DNA from: JAJEFO01 sp965208685 | GTDB lineage: Bacteria; Pseudomonadota; Alphaproteobacteria; Rhodobacterales; Rhodobacteraceae | Assembly (NCBI GenBank): GCA_965208685.1 | Contig: CBDBPL010000007.1 | Coordinates: 1,426,001-1,490,000, forward strand | Direction: 5' to 3' | Length of the DNA stretch: 64,000 nucleotides | Part shown: positions 8,453 to 17,439 of the stretch, one piece after another | How positions within the stretch are numbered: position 1 is the stretch's first letter | Layout: each line of letters starts with the position of its first letter | Position numbers and translations under genes: made by a program | Notes under the pieces: generated by a model | What the model was told of the DNA's origin: nothing | The model's database searches: none | The model's input: only the letters and a program-made list of their open reading frames with translations

Positions 8453-9442
8453 ATGAGCGTTGTCCCGGTGATTGACCTGTCGACGTTTCTGGACGGCAGT
8501 GGCGCGGCCCGCCGCGAGGTCGCCGAATTGACCGACCGCACCTGCCGCGAGATCGGCTTTCTCTTCGTCACCGGCCACCGGGTGCCGCAGGATTTGAGCG
8601 AGCGCCTCTATGCTCTTTCAAAGGATTTCTTTCGACGCGAGGCGGTGGAAAAGATGCATGTGGCACAGCCCGCTTCCGACATCATCCGCGGCTATATCGG
8701 CCAAGGCAAGGCGGCGCTTGCCACTACGCTCGGCGAGACCACGCCGCCCGACCTGAAAGAGACATTCTCGATCGGGCTCGAGGTGCCAGCCGACGCCGGG
8801 CCCTACTACGCCGCCCCCGGAAGCCGCAACCATTTCGCGCCCAACCTCTGGCCCGAGGCACCCGAGGGCTGGCGCGACGCCTTCCTGGAGTATTGGGACG
8901 AGATGGGGCGGCTTTCGGCCGAGTTGATGCGTCTCTTTGCCTGCGCGCACGGCCTCGACGAGGAGCATTTCACCGACAGCATCGACCGGCATGTCTCGGT
9001 CCTAAGCGCGATGTACTACCCCGACCAGGAAGTGCCGCCGGAGGCGGGCCAGCTGCGCGCCGGCGCCCATACCGATTTCGGCACCATGACAGTTCTGAAA
9101 CCCGACGACGCGCCGGGCGGTTTGCAGGTGCGCACGTCCCAGGGCGGCTGGACCCCGGTCAAGGCTCCGCCCGGCGCCTTCATCCTAAATGTCGGGGACA
9201 TGATGGCGCGCTGGACGAATGACCGATGGGTGTCTACGCTGCACCGGGTGGTCAACCCGCCGCCGGACCTGGCGGTCGGTTCGGAACGATTGTCGATCGG
9301 CTTCTTCCACCAGCCGAACTACGATGCGGTGGTCGAATGCCTGCCTTCGTGCCGCCGGGACGACGCGGCGCCGAAATACCCGCCGGTGCTGGCCGGCGAC
9401 TATCTGCACGCGCAGTTCTCGTCGCAGGTGGTGAAGGAGTAG
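8453..9442 (+). CDS. 2-oxoglutarate/Fe(II) oxygenase, isopenicillin-N-synthase family (copy 1)
   Basis: A 329-residue non-haem iron oxygenase. The Fe ligands are visible as H-x-D in AHTDFGT (about residue 207) and the distal His in STLHRVV (about 263), and the 2-oxoglutarate anchor R-x-S is in ERLSIGFF. A DIOX_N-type N-terminal domain precedes them. It is paralogous to 16384-17406 (shared blocks: RGYIG, TPPDLKE, YYPDQ, RWTNDRWVSTLHRVVNPPPD). It starts the rightward group that continues with the two permeases 28 nt downstream. The family hydroxylates, desaturates or demethylates small molecules, and N- or O-demethylation is a plausible role here (inference). Confidence 0.92.
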   Translation: MSVVPVIDLSTFLDGSGAARREVAELTDRTCREIGFLFVTGHRVPQDLSERLYALSKDFFRREAVEKMHVAQPASDIIRGYIGQGKAALATTLGETTPPDLKETFSIGLEVPADAGPYYAAPGSRNHFAPNLWPEAPEGWRDAFLEYWDEMGRLSAELMRLFACAHGLDEEHFTDSIDRHVSVLSAMYYPDQEVPPEAGQLRAGAHTDFGTMTVLKPDDAPGGLQVRTSQGGWTPVKAPPGAFILNVGDMMARWTNDRWVSTLHRVVNPPPDLAVGSERLSIGFFHQPNYDAVVECLPSCRRDDAAPKYPPVLAGDYLHAQFSSQVVKE

Positions 9443-9470
9443 GGCCAGAGGAAAGGAGACCGGCGGCGAC

Positions 9471-10403
9471 ATGCTGAACTTCCTCATCCGCCGCCTTGCA
9501 ATGTTGGTCGGCACCATGCTGGCAGTGTCGCTCCTGACCTTCCTGCTTCTGGAGGTCAACGGCGATGCGGTCGTCGTGAAGGTGATCGGGCCCTACTCGA
9601 CCCAGGAACAGCGCGAGATCTGGCTGGAGGCGAACGGCTACAACGAACCGGCCGCAATGCGATATGTTGCCTGGCTCTGGGACGTGATGCGCGGCGACTT
9701 CGGCGAATCCATCCGCTACCGCGCCCATGTCGCCGATGTATTGTGGCCGCGGCTGGCCAATACCGCGATCCTAGCCGCCGTGGTCTTCGCCATCATGATC
9801 CCACTGTCGATCACTGCCGGCGTCATCGCCGGCATGAACGAGGGCGGCGTGACCGACCGGATCATTTCCACCGTCTCGATCCTGACCACCTCGGTGCCCG
9901 AGTTTGCCAGCGCGGTGTTCCTGGCCTTCTTGTTCGTGCTGACGCTTGGCTGGTTCCCGGCGACCTCGACCATGTCGGAAGGATTCGATCCGATGCAGCT
10001 GGTAATGCCGGCGATGGTGCTGGTCCTTTTCGGCTTCGGCTATGTGGCGCGGATGATGCGTGCCTCCATGTCCGAGGTGATGCATTCAAACTACATCCGA
10101 ACGGCGATGCTGCGCGGCCTGCCGTTCCGGCGGGTGATCACCCATCACGCGCTGCGCAACGCGCTGATCGCGCCCTTCACCGTTATAATCCTGCAGATCA
10201 ACTGGCTTCTGTCGGGCGTGATCGTCGTGGAATTCTTCTTTGCCTATCGCGGCTTCGGCGCGCTTCTCCTGGAGGCGTCGCTGACCCAGGACATCCGGCT
10301 GCTGCAGGCCTGCGCCATGGTTTCGGTTGTGGTCGCGGTCTCCACTCAGACCATCGCCGACATCGGCTACGGCTTCCTCAATCCCCGGGTGCGGTTCACA
10401 TGA
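9471..10403 (+). CDS. ABC transporter permease, DppB/OppB-like
   Basis: A 310-residue inner-membrane permease of the dipeptide/oligopeptide/nickel class. It has an N-terminal signal anchor (RRLAMLVGTMLAVSLLTFLL), a periplasmic segment with the family motif GDFGESIRY (about residue 75), then five further hydrophobic segments. The cytoplasmic EAA-like coupling loop (YIRTAMLRGLPFRRV) lies near residue 212. The next permease starts within its stop codon (ATGA), so translation is coupled. It pairs with the double ATPase 4540-6636. Confidence 0.94.
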   Translation: MLNFLIRRLAMLVGTMLAVSLLTFLLLEVNGDAVVVKVIGPYSTQEQREIWLEANGYNEPAAMRYVAWLWDVMRGDFGESIRYRAHVADVLWPRLANTAILAAVVFAIMIPLSITAGVIAGMNEGGVTDRIISTVSILTTSVPEFASAVFLAFLFVLTLGWFPATSTMSEGFDPMQLVMPAMVLVLFGFGYVARMMRASMSEVMHSNYIRTAMLRGLPFRRVITHHALRNALIAPFTVIILQINWLLSGVIVVEFFFAYRGFGALLLEASLTQDIRLLQACAMVSVVVAVSTQTIADIGYGFLNPRVRFT

Positions 10404-11272
10404 CCGAGGTCTCCGCCCCCCCGACCCGGGGCGCGGCCCGTCGCCCGGTGCTGCCGAAGGTCCTGACCAGCCCGGTCGCGGTGATCGGCGGCGCGGTGGT
10501 GGTCTTCTGGTGCGCGGTGGCTCTTTTTGCGCCACTGATCGCGCCCTACGATCCGGTGGAACAGTTCACCTCCTTCGTTCGGCCGGGAGCGTCTGGGCCG
10601 GACGGACTCTGGCACATGCTCGGCACCGATCACCTGGGCCGCGACATCCTTTCGCGGATCATCTTCGGCGCCCGGAGGGTGCTGTTCTTCGCGGTGACGG
10701 CGACCTTCTCGGCCTATGCGGTGGGGGTGACCATGGGTCTGGCGGCGGGCTATCTCAGGGGATGGGTGGACGACGTGGTCTCGACCATCGCCAACATCGT
10801 GCTCTCCTTCCCGGTCCTGGTCCTCTACGTCGTCATCATCTCGGTCTTCGGCGCCTCGGGCGGCAACATCATCCTCGCCGTCACGTTCGCAAGCGCACCA
10901 GGGATCATGCGCATCGTGCGTGGCATCGTGCTCGACTTGCGCAACCGCGACTACGTCGCCTCGGCCGAAACCAGGGGCGAGACCGCGCCCTACATAATGT
11001 TCGTGGAGATCCTGCCGAACGCCACTTCGCTTTTGATCGTCGACGCCTGCCTGCGCCTAGGTTACGTGACCATCACCATCGGGGTGCTCGGCTTTCTCGG
11101 CCTCGGCCTGCCGCCGCCGCAGCCCGACTGGGGAGGCATGGTCAACGAAGCCCGCTCAATGGCCACCTTCGCGCCCTACATGACTCTCTCCCCCTGCGCG
11201 GCGATCTCGTCGCTGGTACTGGGGCTTAACCTTTTGGCCGACGGTCTGCGCGAGACCGAGCTAAAGGATTGA
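10400..11272 (+). CDS. ABC transporter permease, DppC/OppC-like
   Basis: A 290-residue second permease. The ATG at 10400 overlaps the DppB-like stop by four bases; an upstream open frame is only a shadow. The family motif LGTDHLGRDILSRIIFGAR lies near residue 75 and the ATPase-coupling EAA loop (YVASAETRGETAPYIM) near 190. Five or six hydrophobic segments are visible. It forms the translocation pore with 9471-10403. Confidence 0.94.
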   Translation: MTEVSAPPTRGAARRPVLPKVLTSPVAVIGGAVVVFWCAVALFAPLIAPYDPVEQFTSFVRPGASGPDGLWHMLGTDHLGRDILSRIIFGARRVLFFAVTATFSAYAVGVTMGLAAGYLRGWVDDVVSTIANIVLSFPVLVLYVVIISVFGASGGNIILAVTFASAPGIMRIVRGIVLDLRNRDYVASAETRGETAPYIMFVEILPNATSLLIVDACLRLGYVTITIGVLGFLGLGLPPPQPDWGGMVNEARSMATFAPYMTLSPCAAISSLVLGLNLLADGLRETELKD

Positions 11273-11377
11273 ACGAATGCGACCTGTTTCCGCCCGCTTA
11301 GGTCGGATTGGGAGGATTGCCGGGGCGCATGGCTGCCAGACTTCAAGTGTGCCCGACTGTCGCCCCGATCGCGGAAA

Positions 11378-12916
11378 ATGAACGTGCAACGCCGCAGGAG
11401 ACGCAATGCCCGCGTCCGGCGGTCACGTACGCCTGCGCTGGAACAGGCCCCATGGCGGGCGATCGAGAACGCCTTTCCCCCGGTCGCCTTCTATTCCGCC
11501 GACCAGATCGAGGCCATTCACGACTCATCCTTGTCGATTCTCGAATCCCTCGGAGTTGAACTGCTGGACGACCGCGCCCGCGATCTTTTCGCGGCCGCCG
11601 GCGCCGATGTCGACAGCGGCACCTGCACCGTGCGCCCCGATCGCACCCTGATGATGGAGTACGTGGCCAAGGCGCCGTCGCGCTTTCGCCTGACCCCGTC
11701 CAATCACGCCCGCGCGATCGAGATCGGCGGCCGCGATCTGGTATTCGGCCTCGTCGCCGGTCCGCCCAATGTCAGCGACGCCGAACGCGGCCGGCGACCG
11801 GCGACCATGGAGGACTACCGCGACCTGATCCGTCTTGCCCAGTATTTCAACATCATCCACCTGATCGGCAACCAGGCCGTGGCGCCCCTGGATCTGCCGG
11901 CCGAGACCCGCCACTTGGACACCTATTTCGCCAATCTCACGCTGTCGGATTTGTGTTTTCACGTCTCCGCCATCGGCCCGGCGCGGGCGACCGACGGCAT
12001 CGCAATGATGGCGCTGGCCCGCGGCGAAAACCTGGAGGCGCTTGCCGAACGGCCCGGTATCGTGGCGCCGATCTCGGTCAACTCGCCGCGGCGCTTCGAT
12101 GGCGAGATGGCAAGGGGGCTGATCGCCGCAGCCGAACTCGGCCAGGCCGTGCTGGTCACGCCCTTCACGCTGATGGGCGCGATGACGGCCGTGACGCTGC
12201 CGACCGCGCTGGCTCAGCAGAATGCCGAGGCGCTGTTCGGGGTGGTGCTGACGCAGCTGGCGCGTCCCGGCACCCCGGTGATCTACGGCGCTTTCACCTC
12301 GAACGTGGACATGCGGACCGGTGCGCCCGCCTTCGGCACGCCGGAGAACGCCAAGGCCAACATCGCCAGCGGACAACTCGCTCGGCGCTACGGGTTGCCC
12401 TATCGCACCTCGAATGCCAACTCCTCGAACGCGGTGGACGCGCAGGCGGCCTACGAAACGCAAACGGCGCTCTGGGCGGCGGTGCTGGGTGGGGCTAACG
12501 TGATCTACCACGCCGCCGGATGGTTGGAGGGCGGCCTGACCGCATCGTTCGAGAAGCTGGTCCTGGACGTGGAGATGCTGCAGCAGATGGCCGAGATGAT
12601 GCAGTCGCCGGAGGTGGATGCGTCCACGCTGTCGCTCGATGTCCTCGCCAACGTCCCGACCGGTGGGCATTTCTTCGGCGAGCCCCACACGATGGAACGC
12701 TACGAAACCGCCTTTTACCACCCGATCCTTTCGGATTGGAGCAACTACGAGGCCTGGGAGGCGGCGGGCGCGCAATCCGCGACCGATCGCGCCACCGGCA
12801 TCTGGAAACAGGCGCTGGAGGAATACAGCCCGCCGGAATTGCCGGAGGACCGGAGCGAGGCCTTGGAGGCCTACGTGGCCCGGCGCAAGGAGGAGATCGA
12901 GGCGACGGGACTCTGA
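11378..12916 (+). CDS. Trimethylamine methyltransferase (MttB) family protein, non-pyrrolysine
   Basis: A 512-residue member of the MttB superfamily of corrinoid-dependent methyltransferases. The Arg-rich N-terminus, the FPPVAFYSADQIEAIHDSS block and the (beta/alpha)8 barrel segments are typical. True TMA methyltransferases carry an in-frame amber codon for pyrrolysine. Here the frame is uninterrupted through the matching barrel region (SNANSSNAVDAQA). It thus belongs to the non-Pyl branch, whose characterised members demethylate quaternary amines such as glycine betaine, proline betaine or carnitine. No corrinoid protein gene is visible nearby. It sits between the transporter permeases and the binding protein, so it probably acts on the imported compound. 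Confidence 0.88.
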   Translation: MNVQRRRRRNARVRRSRTPALEQAPWRAIENAFPPVAFYSADQIEAIHDSSLSILESLGVELLDDRARDLFAAAGADVDSGTCTVRPDRTLMMEYVAKAPSRFRLTPSNHARAIEIGGRDLVFGLVAGPPNVSDAERGRRPATMEDYRDLIRLAQYFNIIHLIGNQAVAPLDLPAETRHLDTYFANLTLSDLCFHVSAIGPARATDGIAMMALARGENLEALAERPGIVAPISVNSPRRFDGEMARGLIAAAELGQAVLVTPFTLMGAMTAVTLPTALAQQNAEALFGVVLTQLARPGTPVIYGAFTSNVDMRTGAPAFGTPENAKANIASGQLARRYGLPYRTSNANSSNAVDAQAAYETQTALWAAVLGGANVIYHAAGWLEGGLTASFEKLVLDVEMLQQMAEMMQSPEVDASTLSLDVLANVPTGGHFFGEPHTMERYETAFYHPILSDWSNYEAWEAAGAQSATDRATGIWKQALEEYSPPELPEDRSEALEAYVARRKEEIEATGL

Positions 12917-13051
12917 CCCGCCCGGCGCTTTCGGTGAGGACAAGGAGGACGACTGATCGCAATGGTTGATTGCAGCACGCCCGATGGGATACCATCAGCG
13001 ATGTCGTGGTCTTCTTCTTTCCGCGCGGGCGATGAGCGTCGCGCGAATGCC

Positions 13052-13071
13052 GGCAGGCTCGTCGGCCTGCC
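13052..13071 (+). promoter_or_regulatory. Stem-loop in the leader of the binding-protein gene
   Basis: GGCAGGC, a 6-nt loop and GCCTGCC form a perfect 7-bp hairpin between the MttB-family gene and the binding-protein gene. No T-tract follows, so it is more likely an mRNA processing or stability element than a full terminator. The rest of 12917-13136 holds only the AAAGGAGA ribosome site before the ATG at 13137. Confidence 0.4.
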
Positions 13072-13136
13072 CTCGACCGCACCCGCGCCGTGCGACGACC
13101 GGCGGGGCAACCAAGCATGAAAAGGAGACAATTGAC

Positions 13137-14795
13137 ATGCAAACCCCAACACTGACCAGACTGACGGAATGGATGCGCGAAGGGCGACTGTCCCGCCGTG
13201 ACTTCCTGCGTCAGTCGACGCTTCTGGGCCTTTCGGCGACCGCCGCCTATTCTCTGGCCGGGCTGCCGATGCCAGCACGTGCCGATACCAGTCTGCCGCG
13301 CGGCGGAACTCTGAGAATGGGAATGCGGGTGCTGGACATCTCGAACCCGCACGCGATTTCCTTCGGCGAAGGCGCCGCAGTGATCCGGCCGGCCTGCGAT
13401 TACCTGACGCGAACTGCGCAGGACAACCTCACCCGGCCCTGGCTTCTGGACCGGTGGGAGGCGTCGGAGGACCTGCGCACCTGGACGCTGCATGTCCGCC
13501 CCGGGGTGACCTGGCACAATGGCCGGCCGTTCACGGCCGAGGACGCGGCCTGGAACATCGACCATTCGCTTCGGCCCGAAACCGGCTCTTCCGTGGTCGG
13601 TCTGATGTCCGGCTACATGCTGACCAACGAGAAAACCGGCGAAACCGACGATGACGGCAACCCGGTCACCCGGGCGGTGCTGTGGGATGCCAATGCCATC
13701 GAGGTGGTGGACGACCTGACGCTCCGGCTGAACCTCAAGGTCGCCGAGACCGCGGTGCCCGAGCACTTGTTCCACTACCCGTTGAGCATGCTCGACCCCG
13801 AGGAGAACGGCAGCTACGGCGTCGGTTCCAACGGCACCGGAGCCTACACGATGGTCGAACATGCCGTCGGCGAACGGGCGGTGCTGGAACGGGCAGCGGG
13901 CGAGCATTTCTCGGGCGGCGGCCATGTCGACCGGATCGTGTTCACCGATCTGGGCGAGGATTCCGCCGCCGCGATCTCGGCCCTTCTGACCGACCAGGTC
14001 GACGGCATCTACGAGCTGTCGGAATCCCAGGCACCCATGGTCACCGGGGTCGAGCATATCGAGGTCTACCGCGCCAATACCGCGCAGACCGCAGTGGCCC
14101 GCGGCAAGGTCAATCAGGAGCCGTTCAACGATCCGCGGATTCTGCTCGCCATGCGCCACGCCACCGACAGCCAGTCGGTGATCGAGCGCGCGCTGCGCGG
14201 CAATGCCGGACCGGGTGATCACACCCACGTCTCGCCGATCCATCCGGAATGGGCGGATCTCGGGCCGTTCGAGTTCAATCCCGAACGGGCCGCCGAGATC
14301 CTGGCCGAGGCCGGCTATCCTGACGGCATCGACCTGGAAATGGTGGTCAAGACGCAGCCAAACTGGGAACTCGACGTGGCGCAGGTCATGGTGCAGGACT
14401 GGGCACGGGCAGGCATTCGAGTGACGCTTCAGACCCTTCCGGCCTCCTCATTCTGGGATCGCTGGACGGAATATCCGTTCAGCCTGACCGCTTGGGGCCA
14501 CAGGCCGCTCGGGCCGATGGTGCTTGGACTTGCCTATCGCACCGGCGCACCCTGGAACGAAAGCAGTTTCTCCCATGAGCGTTTCGACGAATTGTTGGTC
14601 GAGATCGGCGGCACCGTCGACCCGGATGAGCGGCGGCGGGTCATGGGCGAATTGATGACTATCATGCGCGAAGAAGGGCCGATCGTGCAGCCTCATTTCG
14701 TGCAGGTGGCCACCGCCTTCAACCGCCGCGTGCTGAATTTCACCATGCACCCTACGAAGTTCATCTTCTTCGAAGAAATGGCCATCGAGACCTGA
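13137..14795 (+). CDS. ABC transporter substrate-binding protein, family 5 (DppA/OppA-like), Tat-exported
   Basis: A 552-residue periplasmic solute-binding protein. The ATG at 13137 is preceded by AAAGGAGA. The N-terminus has a twin-arginine signal (SRRDFLRQSTLLGLS) ending near ARAD at about residue 45, so export is by Tat in folded form. Family landmarks include WLLDRWEASEDLRTWTLHV, GVTWHNGRPFTAEDAAWN and a GTGAYTMVE block. Members bind peptides, nickel, opines or other small solutes, so the ligand is unknown. It completes the importer with 4540-6636, 9471-10403 and 10400-11272. Confidence 0.94.
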   Translation: MQTPTLTRLTEWMREGRLSRRDFLRQSTLLGLSATAAYSLAGLPMPARADTSLPRGGTLRMGMRVLDISNPHAISFGEGAAVIRPACDYLTRTAQDNLTRPWLLDRWEASEDLRTWTLHVRPGVTWHNGRPFTAEDAAWNIDHSLRPETGSSVVGLMSGYMLTNEKTGETDDDGNPVTRAVLWDANAIEVVDDLTLRLNLKVAETAVPEHLFHYPLSMLDPEENGSYGVGSNGTGAYTMVEHAVGERAVLERAAGEHFSGGGHVDRIVFTDLGEDSAAAISALLTDQVDGIYELSESQAPMVTGVEHIEVYRANTAQTAVARGKVNQEPFNDPRILLAMRHATDSQSVIERALRGNAGPGDHTHVSPIHPEWADLGPFEFNPERAAEILAEAGYPDGIDLEMVVKTQPNWELDVAQVMVQDWARAGIRVTLQTLPASSFWDRWTEYPFSLTAWGHRPLGPMVLGLAYRTGAPWNESSFSHERFDELLVEIGGTVDPDERRRVMGELMTIMREEGPIVQPHFVQVATAFNRRVLNFTMHPTKFIFFEEMAIET

Positions 14796-14802
14796 ACCGA
14801 AG

Positions 14803-14828
14803 CGGGGCCGGCCGAGACGCCGGCCCCG
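14803..14828 (+). terminator. Strong GC-rich hairpin after the binding-protein gene
   Basis: CGGGGCCGGC and GCCGGCCCCG form a perfect 10-bp stem with a 6-nt loop, starting 8 nt after the stop at 14795. It lacks a clear T-run, but its position between convergent genes suggests a transcription end or mRNA 3' stabiliser. Confidence 0.6.
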
Positions 14829-14844
14829 ACTTCCGGCACCGATG

Positions 14845-14991
14845 TCAGGCGTGCACCCGCGAGGGCACTTCCAGATCGAGCGCGTCGAGCGCAGCCGTCG
14901 CCTCAGCCGAATGCGGTGCGAGCGGCGGCAGGACTGCAGCATAGGCCGGGTCATTGTGTATCCACGCCACGCAGTGCTTCACCGCCTGTGA
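14845..14991 (-). pseudogene. C-terminal remnant of a DapA-family aldolase-like gene
   Basis: The minus-strand frame ending at 14845 reads AVKHCVAWIHNDPAYAAVLP followed by a PLAP ... ATAALDALDLEVPSRVHA ending. This resembles the conserved LRPPLxPLS...ALDAL tail of dihydrodipicolinate-synthase-like proteins. An in-frame stop lies just upstream and there is no start or ribosome site. It sits immediately downstream of the DddP-like gene, so a neighbouring gene has been deleted down to its last 45 or so codons. Confidence 0.4.
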
Positions 14992-15010
14992 TCAGCGTGT
15001 GCATCGCCGC

Positions 15011-16222
15011 TCAGCCCCAGGTCTCGTCGATGGGGTAGGTCGACAGCGGCTCCGACCCTGTCTCGGTGATCAGCACCTGTTCCTCCAGCTTCACACCCTC
15101 GGCGCCCCCGACCTCGCCGACATAGCTTTCTATGCTGACGGTCATGCCGGGTTCCAGCACCGTCTCTTTCACACCGCGATGCACGAATTTCGCCGGCACC
15201 GCCACTGGGTGCTCGTCACCCAAGCCGACGCCATGGATCAGGCCAAGATATTGCTGATCCTCGAATTTCGCCGGCATTCGGAACGAGGCATGGGAAATGT
15301 CGGTGGTGGAGGTGCCGGCGCGCAAGAGTTCGCGGTTGTGCTCGATCTGGTCGCGGGAGACCTCAAGAAGCTCCCGCTGACGCCCAGTAGGCCGCACATC
15401 GCCGCAGATCCAGGCCCGTGAGATGTCGCAGACATAGCCATAGGGCCCGACCAAATCGGTGTCGAAACAGACGATCTCGCCCTTCTCCAGCACCTTGAAC
15501 CCACATTCCTGATACCAGGGATTGGTGCGCGGGCCTGAGGCCAGGAGCCTCGTCATGATCCACTCCCCGCCGAGCTCGATATTGGCCTGGTGCAGAAGCG
15601 ACCAGAGCGCATTCTCGGTTATCCCGGGCCAGAGCGCGGCGCGCATCTTTGCCACGCCATCTTCGCAGGCGGCGACCGCCCGGCGCATGGCGGCGATCTC
15701 GTCGGTGGATTTCACGAGCCGCGCGTCCTCGGCCAGGGCCATCCCGTCCTCCAGCGCAAGTCCCTCAGCCAGGAGCGCGAAGCTGCCCGCCGTGTCAATG
15801 CGGTCGACAGCCAGGCGCAGGTTGGCGTCGGCATGGGCGCGGATCTCGATGGCGATCTCGCCGGCGAACTCACGCGCCTTGCGGAGGCAGTCATCGCCGG
15901 CGGCGAAATGGAACCAGGGAGTCCCGACCCGGGTCTCGGTAATCAAGGGCAGGTCGTCCGACAGGTGTTCCGCGCCGAGAAATTCCCACAGGATCACCCG
16001 GCCGCCGGCCAGGACCAGCGCGTAGCGGGCCGGGTTGTTGAGCGTCCAGACCTGCATGTTGCTGCAATCGGTGGCGTAGCGGATGTTGACCGGATCGAAG
16101 AACAGCGCGCCGGCGACGTCGCGCGCCTCGATCTCGCGCAGGAGCCGACCGAGCCGGTAGCGGCGCATCGCCGCCAGGTCCGGGGCCTCGGTCCTCGTTT
16201 TCAAACCTGCCGCATCGTCCAT
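15011..16222 (-). CDS. DddP-like M24 metallopeptidase-fold protein (candidate DMSP lyase relative)
   Basis: A 403-residue M24 (pita-bread) protein; the ATG at 16222 follows GAGAGGAAGG. From APDLAAMRRYRLGRL onward it tracks the DMSP lyase DddP closely. The iron ligands known for DddP can be placed: two Asp in CFDTDLVG, one in VCDISRAW, His in GLIHGVGLGDE, and Glu in SIESYVGEVGG and KLEEQVLIT. The Tyr just before that His block (QQYLGLIHG) and the Asp two residues after GLG are also present. Known DddP proteins are about 45 residues longer at the N-terminus. Close M24 homologues that are not DMSP lyases exist, so the onium substrate is unproven. It is convergent with the binding-protein gene and divergent from the second oxygenase. 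Confidence 0.75.
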   Translation of the reverse strand: MDDAAGLKTRTEAPDLAAMRRYRLGRLLREIEARDVAGALFFDPVNIRYATDCSNMQVWTLNNPARYALVLAGGRVILWEFLGAEHLSDDLPLITETRVGTPWFHFAAGDDCLRKAREFAGEIAIEIRAHADANLRLAVDRIDTAGSFALLAEGLALEDGMALAEDARLVKSTDEIAAMRRAVAACEDGVAKMRAALWPGITENALWSLLHQANIELGGEWIMTRLLASGPRTNPWYQECGFKVLEKGEIVCFDTDLVGPYGYVCDISRAWICGDVRPTGRQRELLEVSRDQIEHNRELLRAGTSTTDISHASFRMPAKFEDQQYLGLIHGVGLGDEHPVAVPAKFVHRGVKETVLEPGMTVSIESYVGEVGGAEGVKLEEQVLITETGSEPLSTYPIDETWG

Positions 16223-16383
16223 CGCGACCTTCCTCTCCGGGGTCGGCCCCAGTCTAGCGCCGATGTTCGGAAAACCGAGCACGGAATCGACCGCGCATAG
16301 CGCGCCGCTGTCGTTTTCGGGTTCGCGCCCGGGCACGCGAGCTGCCACCCTGCATCAGGTATTCCCACGACCGGACCAGCCCC

Positions 16384-17406
16384 ATGTCCACCGTTCCGCT
16401 CATCGACATCGCCCCTTTCTTGCTCGGCAATCCCGACGACAGGCACGGCGTCGCCCGTGAAGTCGACAGGGTCTGCCGCGATATCGGGTTCTTCTTCCTC
16501 GACGGCCACGGCGTCGCCGAGGCGAGATTTTCAGAGATTTACGACGTCTCGAAAGCCTTCTTCCGCCTCGATGCCGCCGCGAAAGCCGCGGTCGCGCAGC
16601 CGGCGCCGGACGTGGTGCGCGGCTATATCGGCTATGGTGCCGCGGCGCTGGCGGACACCCTAGGCGAGGCCACGCCGCCGGATCTGAAGGAATCCTTCTC
16701 GGCCGGACCGGTCGACGTGCCATCCGGCGAGCCCTATTACACCTCGACGCTGGCGCGCGCCCATTTCGCCCCGAACCGCTGGCCCGCAAGGCCGTCCGAA
16801 TTCGGCGCGGTCTGGACCCGCTACTATCGCGTAATGACGGGACTGGCCGCCGACATGATGCGGCTGTTCGCGCTCGCGCTGGACCTGCCCGAAGGTTACT
16901 TTGACGACAAGATCGACCGGCACATCGCCATTCTGGGCGCGATGTATTACCCCGACCAGGCCGTGCCGCCGGAACCCGGTCAGTTGCGCGCCGGTGCCCA
17001 TACCGATTTCACCACCCTGACGATCCTCCGTCCGGATGCCGCGCCCGGCGGGCTGCAGGTGATGACCAAGGCCGGTGACTGGGCGCCGGTAAAGGCCCCT
17101 CCGGGCACCTTCGTTGTCAATATCGGCGACCTGATGGCGCGCTGGACGAATGACCGATGGGTCTCCACTCTGCACCGCGTGGTCAACCCGCCGCCCGACG
17201 CGCGCCTCGGCAGCGAGAGGATTTCGATCGGATTCTTCCACGAGACCAATTACGACACGCTGGTCGAATGCCTGCCAAGCTGCCAATCTCCGATGAACCC
17301 GCCGAAATTCCCGCCCGTCCTCGCCGGAGAGCATCTCTACACCCAGTTCAAGCGCCAGGCCCGCAATGCCGATCCGGGCGAAACGAGTGCGGTTACCGAA
17401 TCTTGA
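16384..17406 (+). CDS. 2-oxoglutarate/Fe(II) oxygenase, isopenicillin-N-synthase family (copy 2)
   Basis: A 340-residue paralogue of the oxygenase at 8453-9442. H-x-D appears in AHTDFTT, the distal His in STLHRVV, and the 2-oxoglutarate anchor in ERISIGFF. The identical stretch RWTNDRWVSTLHRVVNPPPD shows recent common ancestry. Two copies flanking one transport and methyltransferase locus suggest successive oxidations of one substrate or of two related substrates (inference). It is followed 33 nt later by an SDR dehydrogenase that could oxidise the alcohol formed. Confidence 0.92.
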   Translation: MSTVPLIDIAPFLLGNPDDRHGVAREVDRVCRDIGFFFLDGHGVAEARFSEIYDVSKAFFRLDAAAKAAVAQPAPDVVRGYIGYGAAALADTLGEATPPDLKESFSAGPVDVPSGEPYYTSTLARAHFAPNRWPARPSEFGAVWTRYYRVMTGLAADMMRLFALALDLPEGYFDDKIDRHIAILGAMYYPDQAVPPEPGQLRAGAHTDFTTLTILRPDAAPGGLQVMTKAGDWAPVKAPPGTFVVNIGDLMARWTNDRWVSTLHRVVNPPPDARLGSERISIGFFHETNYDTLVECLPSCQSPMNPPKFPPVLAGEHLYTQFKRQARNADPGETSAVTES

Positions 17407-17439
17407 CGCCGCGATGCGACAGCAAAGGGAGAATTGAGG

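Noticed and set aside
2195..11290. CGAATGCGAC recurring near 2195, 4427 and 11275 as a possible operator
   Set aside because: Only a 10-base match in GC-rich DNA, one copy inside a coding region, with no symmetry or constant distance from starts.
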